In this document: one piece after another, positions 42,866-52,847 of the stretch
Position numbering within the stretch: the first letter of the stretch is position 1
Layout: every line of letters begins with the position of its first letter
Assembly: GCA_964494805.1 (NCBI GenBank)
Contig: CAZBST010000008.1
Coordinates: forward strand, 58,443-122,442
DNA: 64,000 bases
Origin: CAIYOL01 sp964494805
GTDB lineage: Bacteria; Planctomycetota; Phycisphaerae; Sedimentisphaerales; Anaerobacaceae
Direction of reading: 5' to 3'
Made by a program: the position numbers and the translations under genes
Notes under the pieces: model-generated
The model's input: only the letters and a program-made list of their open reading frames with translations
Database searches by the model: none
What the model was told of the DNA's origin: nothing

Positions 42866-45800
42866 CTATCTCTTTGCGCCCTCATCATATAGAGCCATTA
42901 TATCAGATTCCTTAAGGGCATAATTATATATTCTGACATCGTCAATCAGGCCGTCGAAGAACCTGCCCTTGCGTTCGGCGTTCTCGCCGATAAGAACATC
43001 AAAATCGTTTACAGCAATTCCATCTTTCCAGACCTTTGCGGCATCGAGCCTGCCGTCGACGTAGATACGCACTTCCTCGTTGTTGTAGACCATTGCCACG
43101 TGATGCCATTCGTTAGCTGTAACCTCAGTCGAGCCATCCACCATTAACCGTTGCCAATCGTTGACGGATGCGTGGAATTTTCTCTGGCCTGGGATTGTAG
43201 ACAACCTCCACGAATTATCTCCCTTTGTAACGAGCGCGGAATATTCGGTTGGGACTGAACGGAGGTTTGCCCAGCAGGCGATAGTAATCTGGCCGGCAAT
43301 GTTAAACGCCGATTTGTCGGCAATCTGGACAAAAGCACTTTTGCCATCCAAATCTACAGCACCGCCTATTTTACCCTGTGTCCATTTGGCGTTGCCAACA
43401 AGAGTACCATTGTGATTGTTGCCGCTGCTATCTGCGGCTGTTCTACCTTCGGTCTCATCGAACTTCCACCAGCCGAGGAGGCCAGCAAGTTCGGCGTTTC
43501 CGAAGGCCTGGGGATTATTCCAAGCAGTGTCCTGCTTACCAAACCACGTAATTTTGGTATCGCGTTCTCCACCGTCATCATCATCGCTGACGTGGATGTC
43601 TAAACCTATTGATGCTCCTGCTGAAGGTTTCTTCCCCAGGGTCGCCCAGGGAAACTTTATTTCGGTACGATAGCCCTTCTCAGTTGTCACTATAACAAAT
43701 TCGATATTTTCCATTCTGCCGTGCTGGTTATGCACGCCCATCGTAGGATGCATCCTGTCCCAGTCAAAGTGATATTGTGCATCGTAGCTATCGTATTGAT
43801 TTGATTTGCTGTTGTCGGCGTCGATATAAACCTCTACGCAGTCATCATACCACCATGCATCCTGAACAGTCGAACCCGTCGGTACCGTTACCGATTGCCC
43901 GGGGTTTGTGTCGTTGACAAGCACATCGTCCGTCACGTCAACAAGCACGTAGAGATTATTCGCATCCCACATTGCCCTGAAGTTGGCTGAGAGGTCGTTC
44001 GGCGAGGATAGAGGCGAATAAATCACGTTGGCAATTTTGTACCGCGGCGCGGCAGACCAGAGGCCATCCTCGTTGCCGTCAATGACCGGCGGGGCCGGAG
44101 TTTGGATAATGGTAGCAGCAACCGTCCCCCGCAACTTTTTGGCTTTGGCCTCGGTTTCGACCTGCCTGGCTATGCTTGCGATTTGCGAAACCGGCACAAA
44201 TACCTCATTGAGAGGAGGTATCCCTGTTACGCCAGCGTTGAGAGTGAAGTTGTTAACCTGCTCATCAGTGCGGATTTCGATGGTCATGCGGTCCGCAGCA
44301 CTGGCAAGCTGTTCTGTGCTGGCGTTCAACTGATTACGTTGTTCGTCACTAAGAGACCCGATGTGCATCGCCGGACCAGCCAAGCGAATGACGCCACCGA
44401 CATTAACCAAGACGAGCTTGCTTGTCGTGGGCGGGAGTTTTTTCACAGCCGGTGCCAACGGTCCTGCGGTGCAAATGCTCTTTTTGTTTTTGACCGCGGC
44501 AATAGAAGCATCGATTATACTACGATTCAGCGAAAGAATTGTAGTGTTTTCGACCTGGTCCATATAGCAGTAAAGCTCCTTTCCACCGCTGATGCCGATT
44601 CGAAATTTTCCGGCGTTGGTGTCTATCGGACCAGACGGCTGATTACCGCCCATCGTATTGACGGCTCCAAGCAGCGTGGCAAGAATTTGACGCGTTTGGT
44701 CGGGATTATGGCTCGTAATTGCCAGTCCAAGACAACCTAGCGGGGAAAAATCTCCGCTTATAGGGTTATTTTCGACGGGCACAGCGAAAATCGCTTCCTC
44801 TTCAATGTTGGCATAAATTTCACGCCCGATATCAAGACCGGTGATATTTCGTATCTTCGTTCTTACTTTATCCACCTGGACACCGTTTACCGGACTCAAT
44901 GCGAGGCTTGCAACGGCTATTGCCTCTGAAGGCACCGCTTCAAGCGCGGCTTTGCTTATATTGGGAGTCCGAACCATATCGTAAGCAAGGCAATGATGCC
45001 CATCTTTGAATAGCACATCGGCCTTGGAGACGAGACTGTTTGGTCCAAGAGAAACAGTCATAATAAATTCATCGATGCTGTTAAAATCAGCGATTGCGTC
45101 GGCCTGCAAAAGTCCCTGTGGATTCTGCGCAACCTTCTGGATTTGTGCGTAGGCCTCGTCTACGTTTGCCCATACAGTCACCAAATTTTTTTGCCTTTGA
45201 TTTTTGCTGATTTTTGCGAACGACTTATTACTCGAAGCGAGCGTTGGTTCAGAAGTGATACCCTTGTACTGCTTGATACACCAGTTGAGCTGTTCAAACG
45301 GTTGTGCAATGATAATCACCTTGTCATCGTAGGCTGCTGCCGCTGAATTTTGAATGTTCAGGGTCTGCATACCTTCGATCGGCTGGCCCGGTGTTCCAGC
45401 CATGCTTAATCCCATCATAATCAAACCCCGTAAGGCGTCGCTTTTGCCAGGATACAATACGGCAACTGCGGGTGGGTTATTTTGCCTGATAGCCGTAACA
45501 CCAAAAGCCATACCCCTTATTTTTTTGAATTCGGCCATCATACTCGGATTTAACAGAGCAGCCATTATATCTGCGGGTGACTTCTGGCCGGCACCGGCGC
45601 CCGCCCAATTACCGCCGCCTACTGCGGCCAGCGGATTCTCAAAAGGCGTACCTTTGAGCATGTTAAGCATAGTCTCAATCTGCTCCCCGGGACTTCCAAG
45701 CTCCACATACATAAGTGTCTCGGGCGGCATCAAAGCTGCCGTGTCGTAATTCATTAAATCATCCAAAAGCGGCTTTACCTTCGCAATAATTTCGGTTTGG

Positions 45801-46093
45801 TCGGCATATTCGGCTGCAAGCCTTCCAAACGCCGCCCTTGCTCCGGCATCATCTTTCTTTTTCAGGCAGCACATACCCTGTCGGTAAAGCGCCTGGGCCA
45901 CATTTTCTCGCGATGCAGACTTATCATTAACTATCTGCTCATAAATTTTTATCGCTGCATCAATATCACCTTCGACCTCTTCAGCATACAGGCCCTCGCG
46001 CAGCATAACACTTGCAGGTTTAGCCGTTGCTACTGCGTTAAACAGCCCGAATGCAAACAAAAACATAATTGTCACAATTCTCAACGTTTTCAT
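42866..46093 (-). CDS. Large secreted protein with TPR, CBM9-like and LamG domains
   Basis: About 1075 residues from ATG 46093, chosen because GAAAGGAGA lies 7 bp upstream. Signal peptide to about VATAKP. Residues 15-90 form a TPR-like unit (EEVEGDIDAAIKIYEQIV). A long central region (about 100-660) has no domain I can name. About 675-870 matches a CBM9-like carbohydrate-binding fold (PPVIDGNEDGLWSAAPRYKI, WDANNLYVLVDVTDD). The C-terminus (about 875-1070) is a LamG/concanavalin fold (GWWKFDETEG, WHHVAMVYNNEEVRIYVDG, GLIDDVRIYNYAL). It heads an operon with the kinase and two regulators. Confidence 0.85.
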   Translation of the reverse strand: MKTLRIVTIMFLFAFGLFNAVATAKPASVMLREGLYAEEVEGDIDAAIKIYEQIVNDKSASRENVAQALYRQGMCCLKKKDDAGARAAFGRLAAEYADQTEIIAKVKPLLDDLMNYDTAALMPPETLMYVELGSPGEQIETMLNMLKGTPFENPLAAVGGGNWAGAGAGQKSPADIMAALLNPSMMAEFKKIRGMAFGVTAIRQNNPPAVAVLYPGKSDALRGLIMMGLSMAGTPGQPIEGMQTLNIQNSAAAAYDDKVIIIAQPFEQLNWCIKQYKGITSEPTLASSNKSFAKISKNQRQKNLVTVWANVDEAYAQIQKVAQNPQGLLQADAIADFNSIDEFIMTVSLGPNSLVSKADVLFKDGHHCLAYDMVRTPNISKAALEAVPSEAIAVASLALSPVNGVQVDKVRTKIRNITGLDIGREIYANIEEEAIFAVPVENNPISGDFSPLGCLGLAITSHNPDQTRQILATLLGAVNTMGGNQPSGPIDTNAGKFRIGISGGKELYCYMDQVENTTILSLNRSIIDASIAAVKNKKSICTAGPLAPAVKKLPPTTSKLVLVNVGGVIRLAGPAMHIGSLSDEQRNQLNASTEQLASAADRMTIEIRTDEQVNNFTLNAGVTGIPPLNEVFVPVSQIASIARQVETEAKAKKLRGTVAATIIQTPAPPVIDGNEDGLWSAAPRYKIANVIYSPLSSPNDLSANFRAMWDANNLYVLVDVTDDVLVNDTNPGQSVTVPTGSTVQDAWWYDDCVEVYIDADNSKSNQYDSYDAQYHFDWDRMHPTMGVHNQHGRMENIEFVIVTTEKGYRTEIKFPWATLGKKPSAGASIGLDIHVSDDDDGGERDTKITWFGKQDTAWNNPQAFGNAELAGLLGWWKFDETEGRTAADSSGNNHNGTLVGNAKWTQGKIGGAVDLDGKSAFVQIADKSAFNIAGQITIACWANLRSVPTEYSALVTKGDNSWRLSTIPGQRKFHASVNDWQRLMVDGSTEVTANEWHHVAMVYNNEEVRIYVDGRLDAAKVWKDGIAVNDFDVLIGENAERKGRFFDGLIDDVRIYNYALKESDIMALYDEGAKR

Positions 46094-46110
46094 ACTCATT
46101 CTCCTTTCAA

Positions 46111-46178
46111 ATAACATTTGCAATAAAATGGTTATTTCAGCAAATGTTACTGTAAGGTATAAATGTTACCATTTTATT
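46111..46178. promoter_or_regulatory. Nested dyads upstream of the sensor operon
   Basis: AATAAAATGGT (46122-46132) pairs exactly with ACCATTTTATT (46168-46178). ATAACATTTGC (46111-46121) pairs with GCAAATGTTAC (46140-46150) at 10 of 11 positions, and ATGTTAC recurs again at 46163. The cluster ends 18 bp before the ribosome binding site region of the minus-strand operon and could be a regulator binding site. Confidence 0.45.
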
Positions 46179-46273
46179 ACGATATTATCCTTTTTTCGTT
46201 TTTTTTATTAAAAATAAGCACCCTCTAAATGTGCAACAAAAGGCAAGTACCTAAAAATAAGAACACGAGAAAA

Positions 46274-46346
<73 letters not shown>

Positions 46347-46438
46347 AAAGTAGCGTAATATTAGCAGAAAAGCGTGACCTAGGCAAACTAAATTCTCGGC
46401 ACCGCCTTCGGCATAAGGACACATCAGAAAAGGAGCTG

Positions 46439-46467
46439 TTGTCTTTCCATCGCCGTCAAACTATAAT
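46439..46467 (+). promoter_or_regulatory. Promoter of the hyp operon
   Basis: TTGTCT, 17-bp spacer, TATAAT (perfect -10). Transcription would start near 46474, leaving a leader of about 60 nt before hypF. Confidence 0.65.
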
Positions 46468-46535
46468 GATTCTGGAGAACTAATTATATAAGTGGTTCGT
46501 ATAAAAGCAGTTAGAAAGGTAAGGAATAAGCATTT

Positions 46536-48851
46536 TTGATTAAAAGGCAAAGAATATTCATAACTGGGCGGGTTCAGGGGGTTGGGTTTCGGCCGGCTGT
46601 GCACAGAACGGCGTGTCAACTGGGGCTGACCGGCTTTGTTTATAACGACACGAAGGGTGTAACAATCGAATTACAAGGCACGAGAGAAAAAACAGCAGAG
46701 TTTGCAGAGCGGTTGCAGACAAGGGACAAGCCGCCATTGGCAGAAATAAAATCCTGTAAAACGGTCAATATAGCTGTGGTCGATGGGGAAAAGGAATTCA
46801 TAATCAAAGCAAGCGAATCTACAGGAACAGCCCTATCGCAGGTAACCGCTGATATGGCTGTGTGCGAAGATTGTTTTTCGGAGATGACTGATAAAAAAGA
46901 TTTTCGATACAACTACCCGTTTATAAACTGCACTAACTGCGGGCCAAGGTATTCAATAGTCAAAACTATTCCTTATGACAGGTGCAATACGACGATGTCT
47001 GTCTTTGAGATGTGCAGTAAATGCGCAACCCAATATAACAACATAGCAGACCGACGTTTTCATGCTCAGCCGGTCGCCTGTCCTGCCTGCGGGCCAAAAA
47101 TATGGCTGACGGATGCAAACGGGAAAACAACAGAAACAGGGACAGAGAAAGTAATCGCGGAAACTGCACGTTTACTTTTAGATGGTAAGATTGTGGCAAT
47201 AAAAGGGGTCGGCGGGTTCCACTTATCTGTCGATGCACTCAACGACAAGGCAATCAGAAAACTACGAGAACGCAAAAGAAGAGACCATAAGCCATTTGCT
47301 ATGATGGCTGCTTCAATTCAAAGCATAAAGGAATACGCAATCGTGAGTGAATCGGCTGAGAGGGTATTAAAAAGCCCTCAAAGCCCAATTGTACTACTAC
47401 CTAAAAAGAAAGATTCAGCAATAGCTCCATCGGTTGCGGAGGGCATCAACACTTTCGGCTTTATGCTCTGCTATGCTCCACTGCACCATTTGCTTTTTGC
47501 CGAGGACATAAAAGTCCTGGTGATGACCAGCGGGAATATTGCTGATGAGCCGTTGATTTGCGAAAATGAGCAGGCGCTGGAGAAACTTGGGGGCGTTGCA
47601 GATGCCTTCCTGATGCACGACAGGGAGATTTATCGACAGGTTGATGATTCAATTATTCATTTCGTGGACGAGCAACCGGTTCTACTAAGAAGAGCAAGAG
47701 GATATGTGCCAACGCCTATCTTTACCGAAGGAAAGTGCCGGGACGACATATTCGCGGCTGGGCCTGATATGAAAAATACCTTTTGCTTTGTAAAACAAAA
47801 TCAGCTTATATGCAGCGAACATATAGGAGAACTCGAAGACGCAGAAGTCCGTCATCACTATACCAATTCAATCGAGCACCTGCGAAGACTGTTTGAAGTT
47901 GAGCCAAAAGTTGTGGTATGTGACCTTCACCCTGGGTATTTGTCAACTCAATATGCTCTTTCAACATCCGATGTAAAGATAATCCAAGTTCAGCATCACT
48001 GGGCACACATTGCATCTGTTCTGGTTGAACACGGCCTCAACGGACCAGTTATTGGGCTTGCGGCTGATGGCACGGGTTATGGGGCAGACGGAGTGGTCTG
48101 GGGCTGCGAGTGCCTGATTGCATCGTTGGACGATTTTGAGCGATTCGGCCATTTAGCTTATTACCCCTTAGCCGGTGCGGACAAAGCAAGCAAAGAAGCT
48201 ATAAGGCCTTTGCTGGGATTACTGAAAAAAACCTACGGGGACAATTTCAAATTAGAGAAATTCAGGTGGCTGCTTGAGCGAATCGAGCCGGATGCAAATA
48301 AACAACAAATTATATCAGAGCAAATTGAAAAACAGATTAATACCGTTGAAACTTCGAGCTTAGGTCGGGTTTTTGATGCGGTCGCAGCTATGGCTGGATT
48401 GGGAACATACAATCATTTTGAAGCGCAGCTTCCGATGGCTCTTGAAGCAATTGCAGAAAACAGCATTAAAGAGTTATACGGCTTCGAGCTTACCAAAAAA
48501 ACTAATGAGCCGATTCAAATTGATTTGAGTAAGATGATAAAGCAGATAATTACTGATATTCACGAAAGAACCGCTGAAGGTGTTGTCTCAGCGAAGTTCC
48601 ACAACACCGTTGCTGCCGCCCTGCTGGAGATGGCTAAACAAGCCAGAGAAAAAACGAAACTCAATACGGTTGCGTTAAGCGGCGGGGTATTCTGTAACCG
48701 CTATCTGACAAATCGTTTGATTAATCTCTTGAAGGAAAGTGATTTTCACATATTATTTAACCGAGAGTTCCCGTCTAACGACGGGGGTATATCTGTCGGC
48801 CAAGCAGCGATAGCTGCAAGAGCCGTGACGAGGCACGAACAATGTGTTTAG
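46536..48851 (+). CDS. hypF: Carbamoyltransferase HypF (hydrogenase maturation)
   Basis: 771 residues, full length; TTG start at 46536 with AAGGAA upstream. Acylphosphatase domain (RVQGVGFRPAVHR), two zinc-finger-like units (CEDC with CTNCGPRYS; CSKC with CPACGPK), a YrdC-like domain (GGFHLSVDA, KRRDHKPFAMM) and a Kae1-like C-terminal domain (QVQHHWAHIASV, GLAADGTGYG, LSGGVFCNRYL). It makes the carbamoyl group from carbamoyl phosphate for the cyanide ligands of NiFe hydrogenase. The start of hypC lies within its last codons. Confidence 0.95.
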   Translation: MIKRQRIFITGRVQGVGFRPAVHRTACQLGLTGFVYNDTKGVTIELQGTREKTAEFAERLQTRDKPPLAEIKSCKTVNIAVVDGEKEFIIKASESTGTALSQVTADMAVCEDCFSEMTDKKDFRYNYPFINCTNCGPRYSIVKTIPYDRCNTTMSVFEMCSKCATQYNNIADRRFHAQPVACPACGPKIWLTDANGKTTETGTEKVIAETARLLLDGKIVAIKGVGGFHLSVDALNDKAIRKLRERKRRDHKPFAMMAASIQSIKEYAIVSESAERVLKSPQSPIVLLPKKKDSAIAPSVAEGINTFGFMLCYAPLHHLLFAEDIKVLVMTSGNIADEPLICENEQALEKLGGVADAFLMHDREIYRQVDDSIIHFVDEQPVLLRRARGYVPTPIFTEGKCRDDIFAAGPDMKNTFCFVKQNQLICSEHIGELEDAEVRHHYTNSIEHLRRLFEVEPKVVVCDLHPGYLSTQYALSTSDVKIIQVQHHWAHIASVLVEHGLNGPVIGLAADGTGYGADGVVWGCECLIASLDDFERFGHLAYYPLAGADKASKEAIRPLLGLLKKTYGDNFKLEKFRWLLERIEPDANKQQIISEQIEKQINTVETSSLGRVFDAVAAMAGLGTYNHFEAQLPMALEAIAENSIKELYGFELTKKTNEPIQIDLSKMIKQIITDIHERTAEGVVSAKFHNTVAAALLEMAKQAREKTKLNTVALSGGVFCNRYLTNRLINLLKESDFHILFNREFPSNDGGISVGQAAIAARAVTRHEQCV

Positions 48852-49084
48852 CAATACCAGCAAGAATAGTAGAGCTGAAAGATGATAATGCAGTTGTCGA
48901 CGCAATGGGCAACCGGTATCGGGCTAAAACCACACTGCTGCCGGAAGCTAAATTGGGGGATTTGGTGCTCGTACATGCCGGTTTTGCCATCTCGCTTGTC
49001 GATGAAGAAGAGGCAAAAAAAACGTGGCAACTTATCGCGGAAATCGACGAATTCAATGAAACACCGAACAAAATCTCAGGGTAA
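48842..49084 (+). CDS. hypC: Hydrogenase maturation chaperone HypC
   Basis: 80 residues, starting MCLAIPARIVEL with the conserved N-terminal Cys that, with HypD, carries the iron ligand complex. Overlaps hypF by 10 bp. Confidence 0.95.
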   Translation: MCLAIPARIVELKDDNAVVDAMGNRYRAKTTLLPEAKLGDLVLVHAGFAISLVDEEEAKKTWQLIAEIDEFNETPNKISG

Positions 49085-49095
49085 ATTTAACTTTT

Positions 49096-50175
49096 ATGCT
49101 TGAAAGAATTTACGAAGCGCAAAATGCTATGAATGCGGCGTGCGAAACGCTGGGGCGACAAATCAATATAATGGAGGTCTGCGGTACGCACACGGTTTCT
49201 ATTTTCCGCAACGGTATAAGGTCAACGCTGCCGGGTAGAATAAAACTTTTATCCGGGCCGGGATGTCCGGTCTGCGTTACCGACCAAAGTTATATCGATG
49301 CTGTTTTAGCATTGGCACAGCGCGATGACTGCCTAATCGCCACTTACGGCGATATGATTCGCGTCCCTGGCAAGGGCGGGTCGCTCGAAACGAAACAACC
49401 AAACAACAATGTAAAGGTGGTTTTAAGCAGCGAAGATGCCCTGCAATTGGCGAAAGATAATCCCAAAAAAGAAGTGGTGTTTGTTGCGGTAGGCTTTGAA
49501 ACGACGGCACCGGCTACGGCGGTAGCTGTGAAAAAAGCGGCGGCGGAAGGCATCGAAAATTTCTGCGTTTTGAGCGGGCATAAATTAGTAGTGCCCGCGA
49601 TGCAGACACTGGTATCCGAGAAAAACCATAAGATAGACGGCTTTCTCTGCCCGGGGCACGTCAGCGTGATAATCGGGTATGGTGCTTTTGCAGAGATTGT
49701 GGAAAATTTTGGCCGGCCCTGCGTGGTGGCTGGCTTCGAGCCGATGCAAATAATCGAAGGGCTCGGCGAAATCTGTCACCAGCTTGCCAAGGGCAAAGCT
49801 GAGCTAAAATCGATATATAGCGCAGTTGTAACCAAGCAGGGCAACACCACTGCCCAAAAAATCATCGCTGAGTGCTTCGAGCCAGCGGATGGTTACTGGC
49901 GAGGGTTGGGAAAGATTAAGAAAAGCACGCTGAAACTGAAAGATAAATACAGCCGCTTTGACGCCTTCAAACGATTCAACATAACCGAAACAGCAGGCGG
50001 AGAAAGAAACGACTGCCGCTGTGGCGAAGTGCTATGTGGACTAATTGAGCCGCAGGAATGCAAATTATTCGCGAAAAGCTGCACGCCCCAGATGCCGGTC
50101 GGGCCTTGTATGGTAAGTTCCGAAGGGGCCTGTGCGGCGTGGTTTAAATACGGCCGAAAGAAACAGACGCAATGA
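49096..50175 (+). CDS. hypD: Hydrogenase maturation protein HypD
   Basis: 359 residues. EVCGTHTVSIFRNGIRS, LLSGPGCPVCVTDQ, GFETTAPATA, LCPGHVSVIIGY and a C-terminal Cys cluster (NDCRCGEVLCG). It is the iron-sulfur scaffold on which the Fe(CN)2CO unit is assembled with HypC. Its stop overlaps the hypE ATG by 4 bp. Confidence 0.95.
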   Translation: MLERIYEAQNAMNAACETLGRQINIMEVCGTHTVSIFRNGIRSTLPGRIKLLSGPGCPVCVTDQSYIDAVLALAQRDDCLIATYGDMIRVPGKGGSLETKQPNNNVKVVLSSEDALQLAKDNPKKEVVFVAVGFETTAPATAVAVKKAAAEGIENFCVLSGHKLVVPAMQTLVSEKNHKIDGFLCPGHVSVIIGYGAFAEIVENFGRPCVVAGFEPMQIIEGLGEICHQLAKGKAELKSIYSAVVTKQGNTTAQKIIAECFEPADGYWRGLGKIKKSTLKLKDKYSRFDAFKRFNITETAGGERNDCRCGEVLCGLIEPQECKLFAKSCTPQMPVGPCMVSSEGACAAWFKYGRKKQTQ

Positions 50176-51191
50176 AAAAAAACAGCGACAGAATTTTACT
50201 CGCACACGGCGGCGGGGGACAACTGAGTGACGAATTAATCCGGCATCATATTCTGCCAAGATTCAAAAATGACGCCCTGGCTGAACTGGCCGATTCGGCA
50301 AAGCTGAACCTCGCTTCCGCCTCGGTATGTCTTACAACGGACAGTTACGTCGTCAAGCCGTTGTTTTTTAACGGCGGAGATATCGGAAAACTGGCCGTTT
50401 GTGGAACGATAAACGATTTGGCGGTTGCGGGGGCGGTGCCTGTGGCTTTGTCTTTGTCACTTATAATCGAAGAGGGTTTTGAATTTGAACTGCTGGAGAG
50501 GATTTTAGATAGTATCAGTGAGGTATCCCGCCAAAATGATGTCGATATTGTTACCGGCGACATCAAAACGGTCGAAGCCGGTGCTGCCGACAAAATTTTC
50601 ATAAATACCGCAGGGATTGGAACACTACCCGCAGGCGTGGATTTAGGTTTCAACAGAATCTTGGTGGGCGATAAAATTATTATCAACGGCACGATAGGCG
50701 ACCACGGTATGACCATCATCTCACAGCGGGAAGGCATTAAATTTCAATCGAAGCTAAAAAGCGACTGCACAAGTATAGCCAAACTGGTACAACAATTGTT
50801 AGGCAACGGCGAGAGAGTAAAATTTATGCGGGACCCGACACGCGGGGGATTAGCCGCAACGCTCAACGAAATCTGCCAGGCAAGTGCTTTGAGCATCGAA
50901 ATTAACGAGGCCGATATACCAATCAATCCGACAGTGCAGGTAGCGGCTGATATGCTTGGTTTTGATGTCCTCAACATCGCAAATGAAGGCAAATTCGTTG
51001 CGATTGTCTCAGCAGAATCTGCTGACGATTGCCTGAACATCTGTAAAAAAAACAAGCTTGGCAAAGAGGCAAGTATAATCGGAGAGGTTGTAGAAACCCG
51101 CGATATGCCCACGGTGGAAATGATTACCAAAATAGGCGGAAGAAGAATCGTACAAATGCCATACGGACGCGAACTGCCGAGGATATGCTGA
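50172..51191 (+). CDS. hypE: Hydrogenase maturation protein HypE
   Basis: 339 residues. AIR synthase-like ATPase: LAHGGGGQLSDELI, DSYVVKPLFFNGGD, CGTINDLAVAGA and RDPTRGGLAATLNEI. The C-terminus PRIC carries the cysteine that is converted to thiocyanate with the carbamoyl group from HypF. Its TGA overlaps the hypA ATG. Confidence 0.95.
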   Translation: MKKNSDRILLAHGGGGQLSDELIRHHILPRFKNDALAELADSAKLNLASASVCLTTDSYVVKPLFFNGGDIGKLAVCGTINDLAVAGAVPVALSLSLIIEEGFEFELLERILDSISEVSRQNDVDIVTGDIKTVEAGAADKIFINTAGIGTLPAGVDLGFNRILVGDKIIINGTIGDHGMTIISQREGIKFQSKLKSDCTSIAKLVQQLLGNGERVKFMRDPTRGGLAATLNEICQASALSIEINEADIPINPTVQVAADMLGFDVLNIANEGKFVAIVSAESADDCLNICKKNKLGKEASIIGEVVETRDMPTVEMITKIGGRRIVQMPYGRELPRIC

Positions 51192-51535
51192 TGCATGAGA
51201 CAATGGTTGCAGAAAGTCTGCTGACGACAATTTCCGCTGAAGGCACAAAACAAAATGCAAAGCCGGTCTGGGCAAAAATCAGCTGCGGGATGCTGAATAC
51301 CGTCAACGATGAAATACTCCGCTTTGCCTTCGAGGCCATCGCCAAAGGCACGCCGTGCGAAGGTATGAGACTGGAGATAGAACATAAGCCGATACAGGGC
51401 AAGTGTAAGAATTGTGACGAAACCTTTGACCTTGAACTCTGCCAGCCGAAATGCCCGAAATGTGAAAGCAAGGAGTTTGATTTATTGCCCGATGCGCCGC
51501 TGATGCTTGAAGAAATAGAATTTGAAACGGAGTAA
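51191..51535 (+). CDS. hypA: Hydrogenase nickel insertion protein HypA
   Basis: 114 residues from ATG 51191, giving the canonical MHE N-terminus with the nickel-binding His; an ATG two codons upstream would add residues before it. The zinc site is CKNC...CPKC (about 77-101). It delivers nickel with HypB. Confidence 0.92.
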   Translation: MHETMVAESLLTTISAEGTKQNAKPVWAKISCGMLNTVNDEILRFAFEAIAKGTPCEGMRLEIEHKPIQGKCKNCDETFDLELCQPKCPKCESKEFDLLPDAPLMLEEIEFETE

Positions 51536-51539
51536 CACG

Positions 51540-52214
51540 ATGAAGAAAAAAGTCGATGTCGGCAAGAAAATCCTTATCGCAAACGAAGAATACGCCCGCA
51601 GAAACAGTCAGCTTTTATCCGAGCAGAAAAAGCTGTGCCTGAATATGATATCATCACCTGGCTCAGGCAAAACAACGATTCTGGTCAGAACTATAAACGA
51701 ACTAAAAGAGGCAGTTAAAATCGGCGTTATTGAAGGAGACGTCCAAACTGATTTGGACGCTGAAAGAATCAGAGCAACCAAAGCACCGGTGGTCCAAATA
51801 GAAACCGGCGGTTCGTGCCATCTGTCAGCAGCCCAAGTAAGTGGTGCGCTGGAGAATCTGCCCGTCGACGATTTGGATTTGATTTTCATAGAGAACGTTG
51901 GAAACCTCGTTTGTCCCTCGGCTTTCGAACTAGGTGAATCCAGCAAGATAGCAGTGCTTTCTGTTGCTGAAGGCGATGACAAGCCGGCCAAGTATCCAGC
52001 TATATTTGCAAAGTCGAAAGCGATGCTCATAAACAAGATAGACCTGCTGGAGACAGGAGCACAAATTGATTTCGATATCGAACGGGTAAAAACCGATGCC
52101 CGTAAACTAAACAAAGCAATTGAAATTTTCCTCCTGTCAGCCAAGACCGGCCAAGGTATGGCCGAGTGGTACAACTGGCTCAAAAAATCAGTAAGAAATA
52201 TACAAAGCGAGTAA
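51540..52214 (+). CDS. hypB: Hydrogenase nickel incorporation GTPase HypB
   Basis: 224 residues from ATG 51540, 4 bp after hypA. P-loop SSPGSGKTTIL, GDVQTDLDAERI, ETGGSCHLSA with a metal-binding Cys-His, ENVGNLVCPS, and NKIDLL for guanine binding. It lacks a long His-rich N-terminus. It ends the hyp operon, which has no hydrogenase structural genes in the window. Confidence 0.94.
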   Translation: MKKKVDVGKKILIANEEYARRNSQLLSEQKKLCLNMISSPGSGKTTILVRTINELKEAVKIGVIEGDVQTDLDAERIRATKAPVVQIETGGSCHLSAAQVSGALENLPVDDLDLIFIENVGNLVCPSAFELGESSKIAVLSVAEGDDKPAKYPAIFAKSKAMLINKIDLLETGAQIDFDIERVKTDARKLNKAIEIFLLSAKTGQGMAEWYNWLKKSVRNIQSE

Positions 52215-52847
52215 TTAACCAGCGGTCCCGGCCCGATATAGACCATGTTCACGGATATAGTCAGCAACCTGGGACGCAAGCATACCGGTTACATCGCGGT
52301 CAGTAGCTAATCTGTTTCGAATCTCGGTGCTGCTTATATCAATCAGAGGCGTTCGGATAACATTTCGCTGAAGTTTTTCAACACGAGCAGCACCCCAGAC
52401 GTCCTTAAATTCGGCGAAATCCGGAGGTTTGCAGCCGGCCCTGAACATTACACATAGAATACAGGCGTCAATCAGTTCTACAATTCCGTACCAACGTGAC
52501 AATTCATAAATACTATCAGCGCCTATGAGCCAGTAAATCAGGGCTTTGCCGCCGTAGTCGGCCTGGAAGTGCCTTACGGTTTCTAAGGTGTAGCTGAGTT
52601 CGGGTTTTCTCAATTCATAGTCGTCCAGCTGGAACTTTTCGTTGCCGGCAATTGCAAGAGCTATCATAGCCAATCGGTCATCATCGCCTGCCTTGGGGAA
52701 TGAATCCTTGAGAGGCGAGCGCCTCGCAGGAATGAATATGACTTTCTCTGCGCCGATGTGCTCCGCTGCTGCTGCTGCAACAGCAGTATGGCCTATATGA
52801 ATAGGGTCAAATGTACCACCAAACAATACAATTTTTTTCTTTACCAT
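52215..52847 (-). CDS. nadD: Nicotinate-nucleotide adenylyltransferase NadD
   Basis: 210 residues. VLFGGTFDPIHIGHTAVA (nucleotidyltransferase HxGH), RRSPLK, WLIGADSI, and the C-terminal ISSTEIRNRL. It makes deamido-NAD in NAD synthesis. It is convergent with hypB, whose stop abuts it. Confidence 0.94.
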   Translation of the reverse strand: MVKKKIVLFGGTFDPIHIGHTAVAAAAAEHIGAEKVIFIPARRSPLKDSFPKAGDDDRLAMIALAIAGNEKFQLDDYELRKPELSYTLETVRHFQADYGGKALIYWLIGADSIYELSRWYGIVELIDACILCVMFRAGCKPPDFAEFKDVWGAARVEKLQRNVIRTPLIDISSTEIRNRLATDRDVTGMLASQVADYIREHGLYRAGTAG

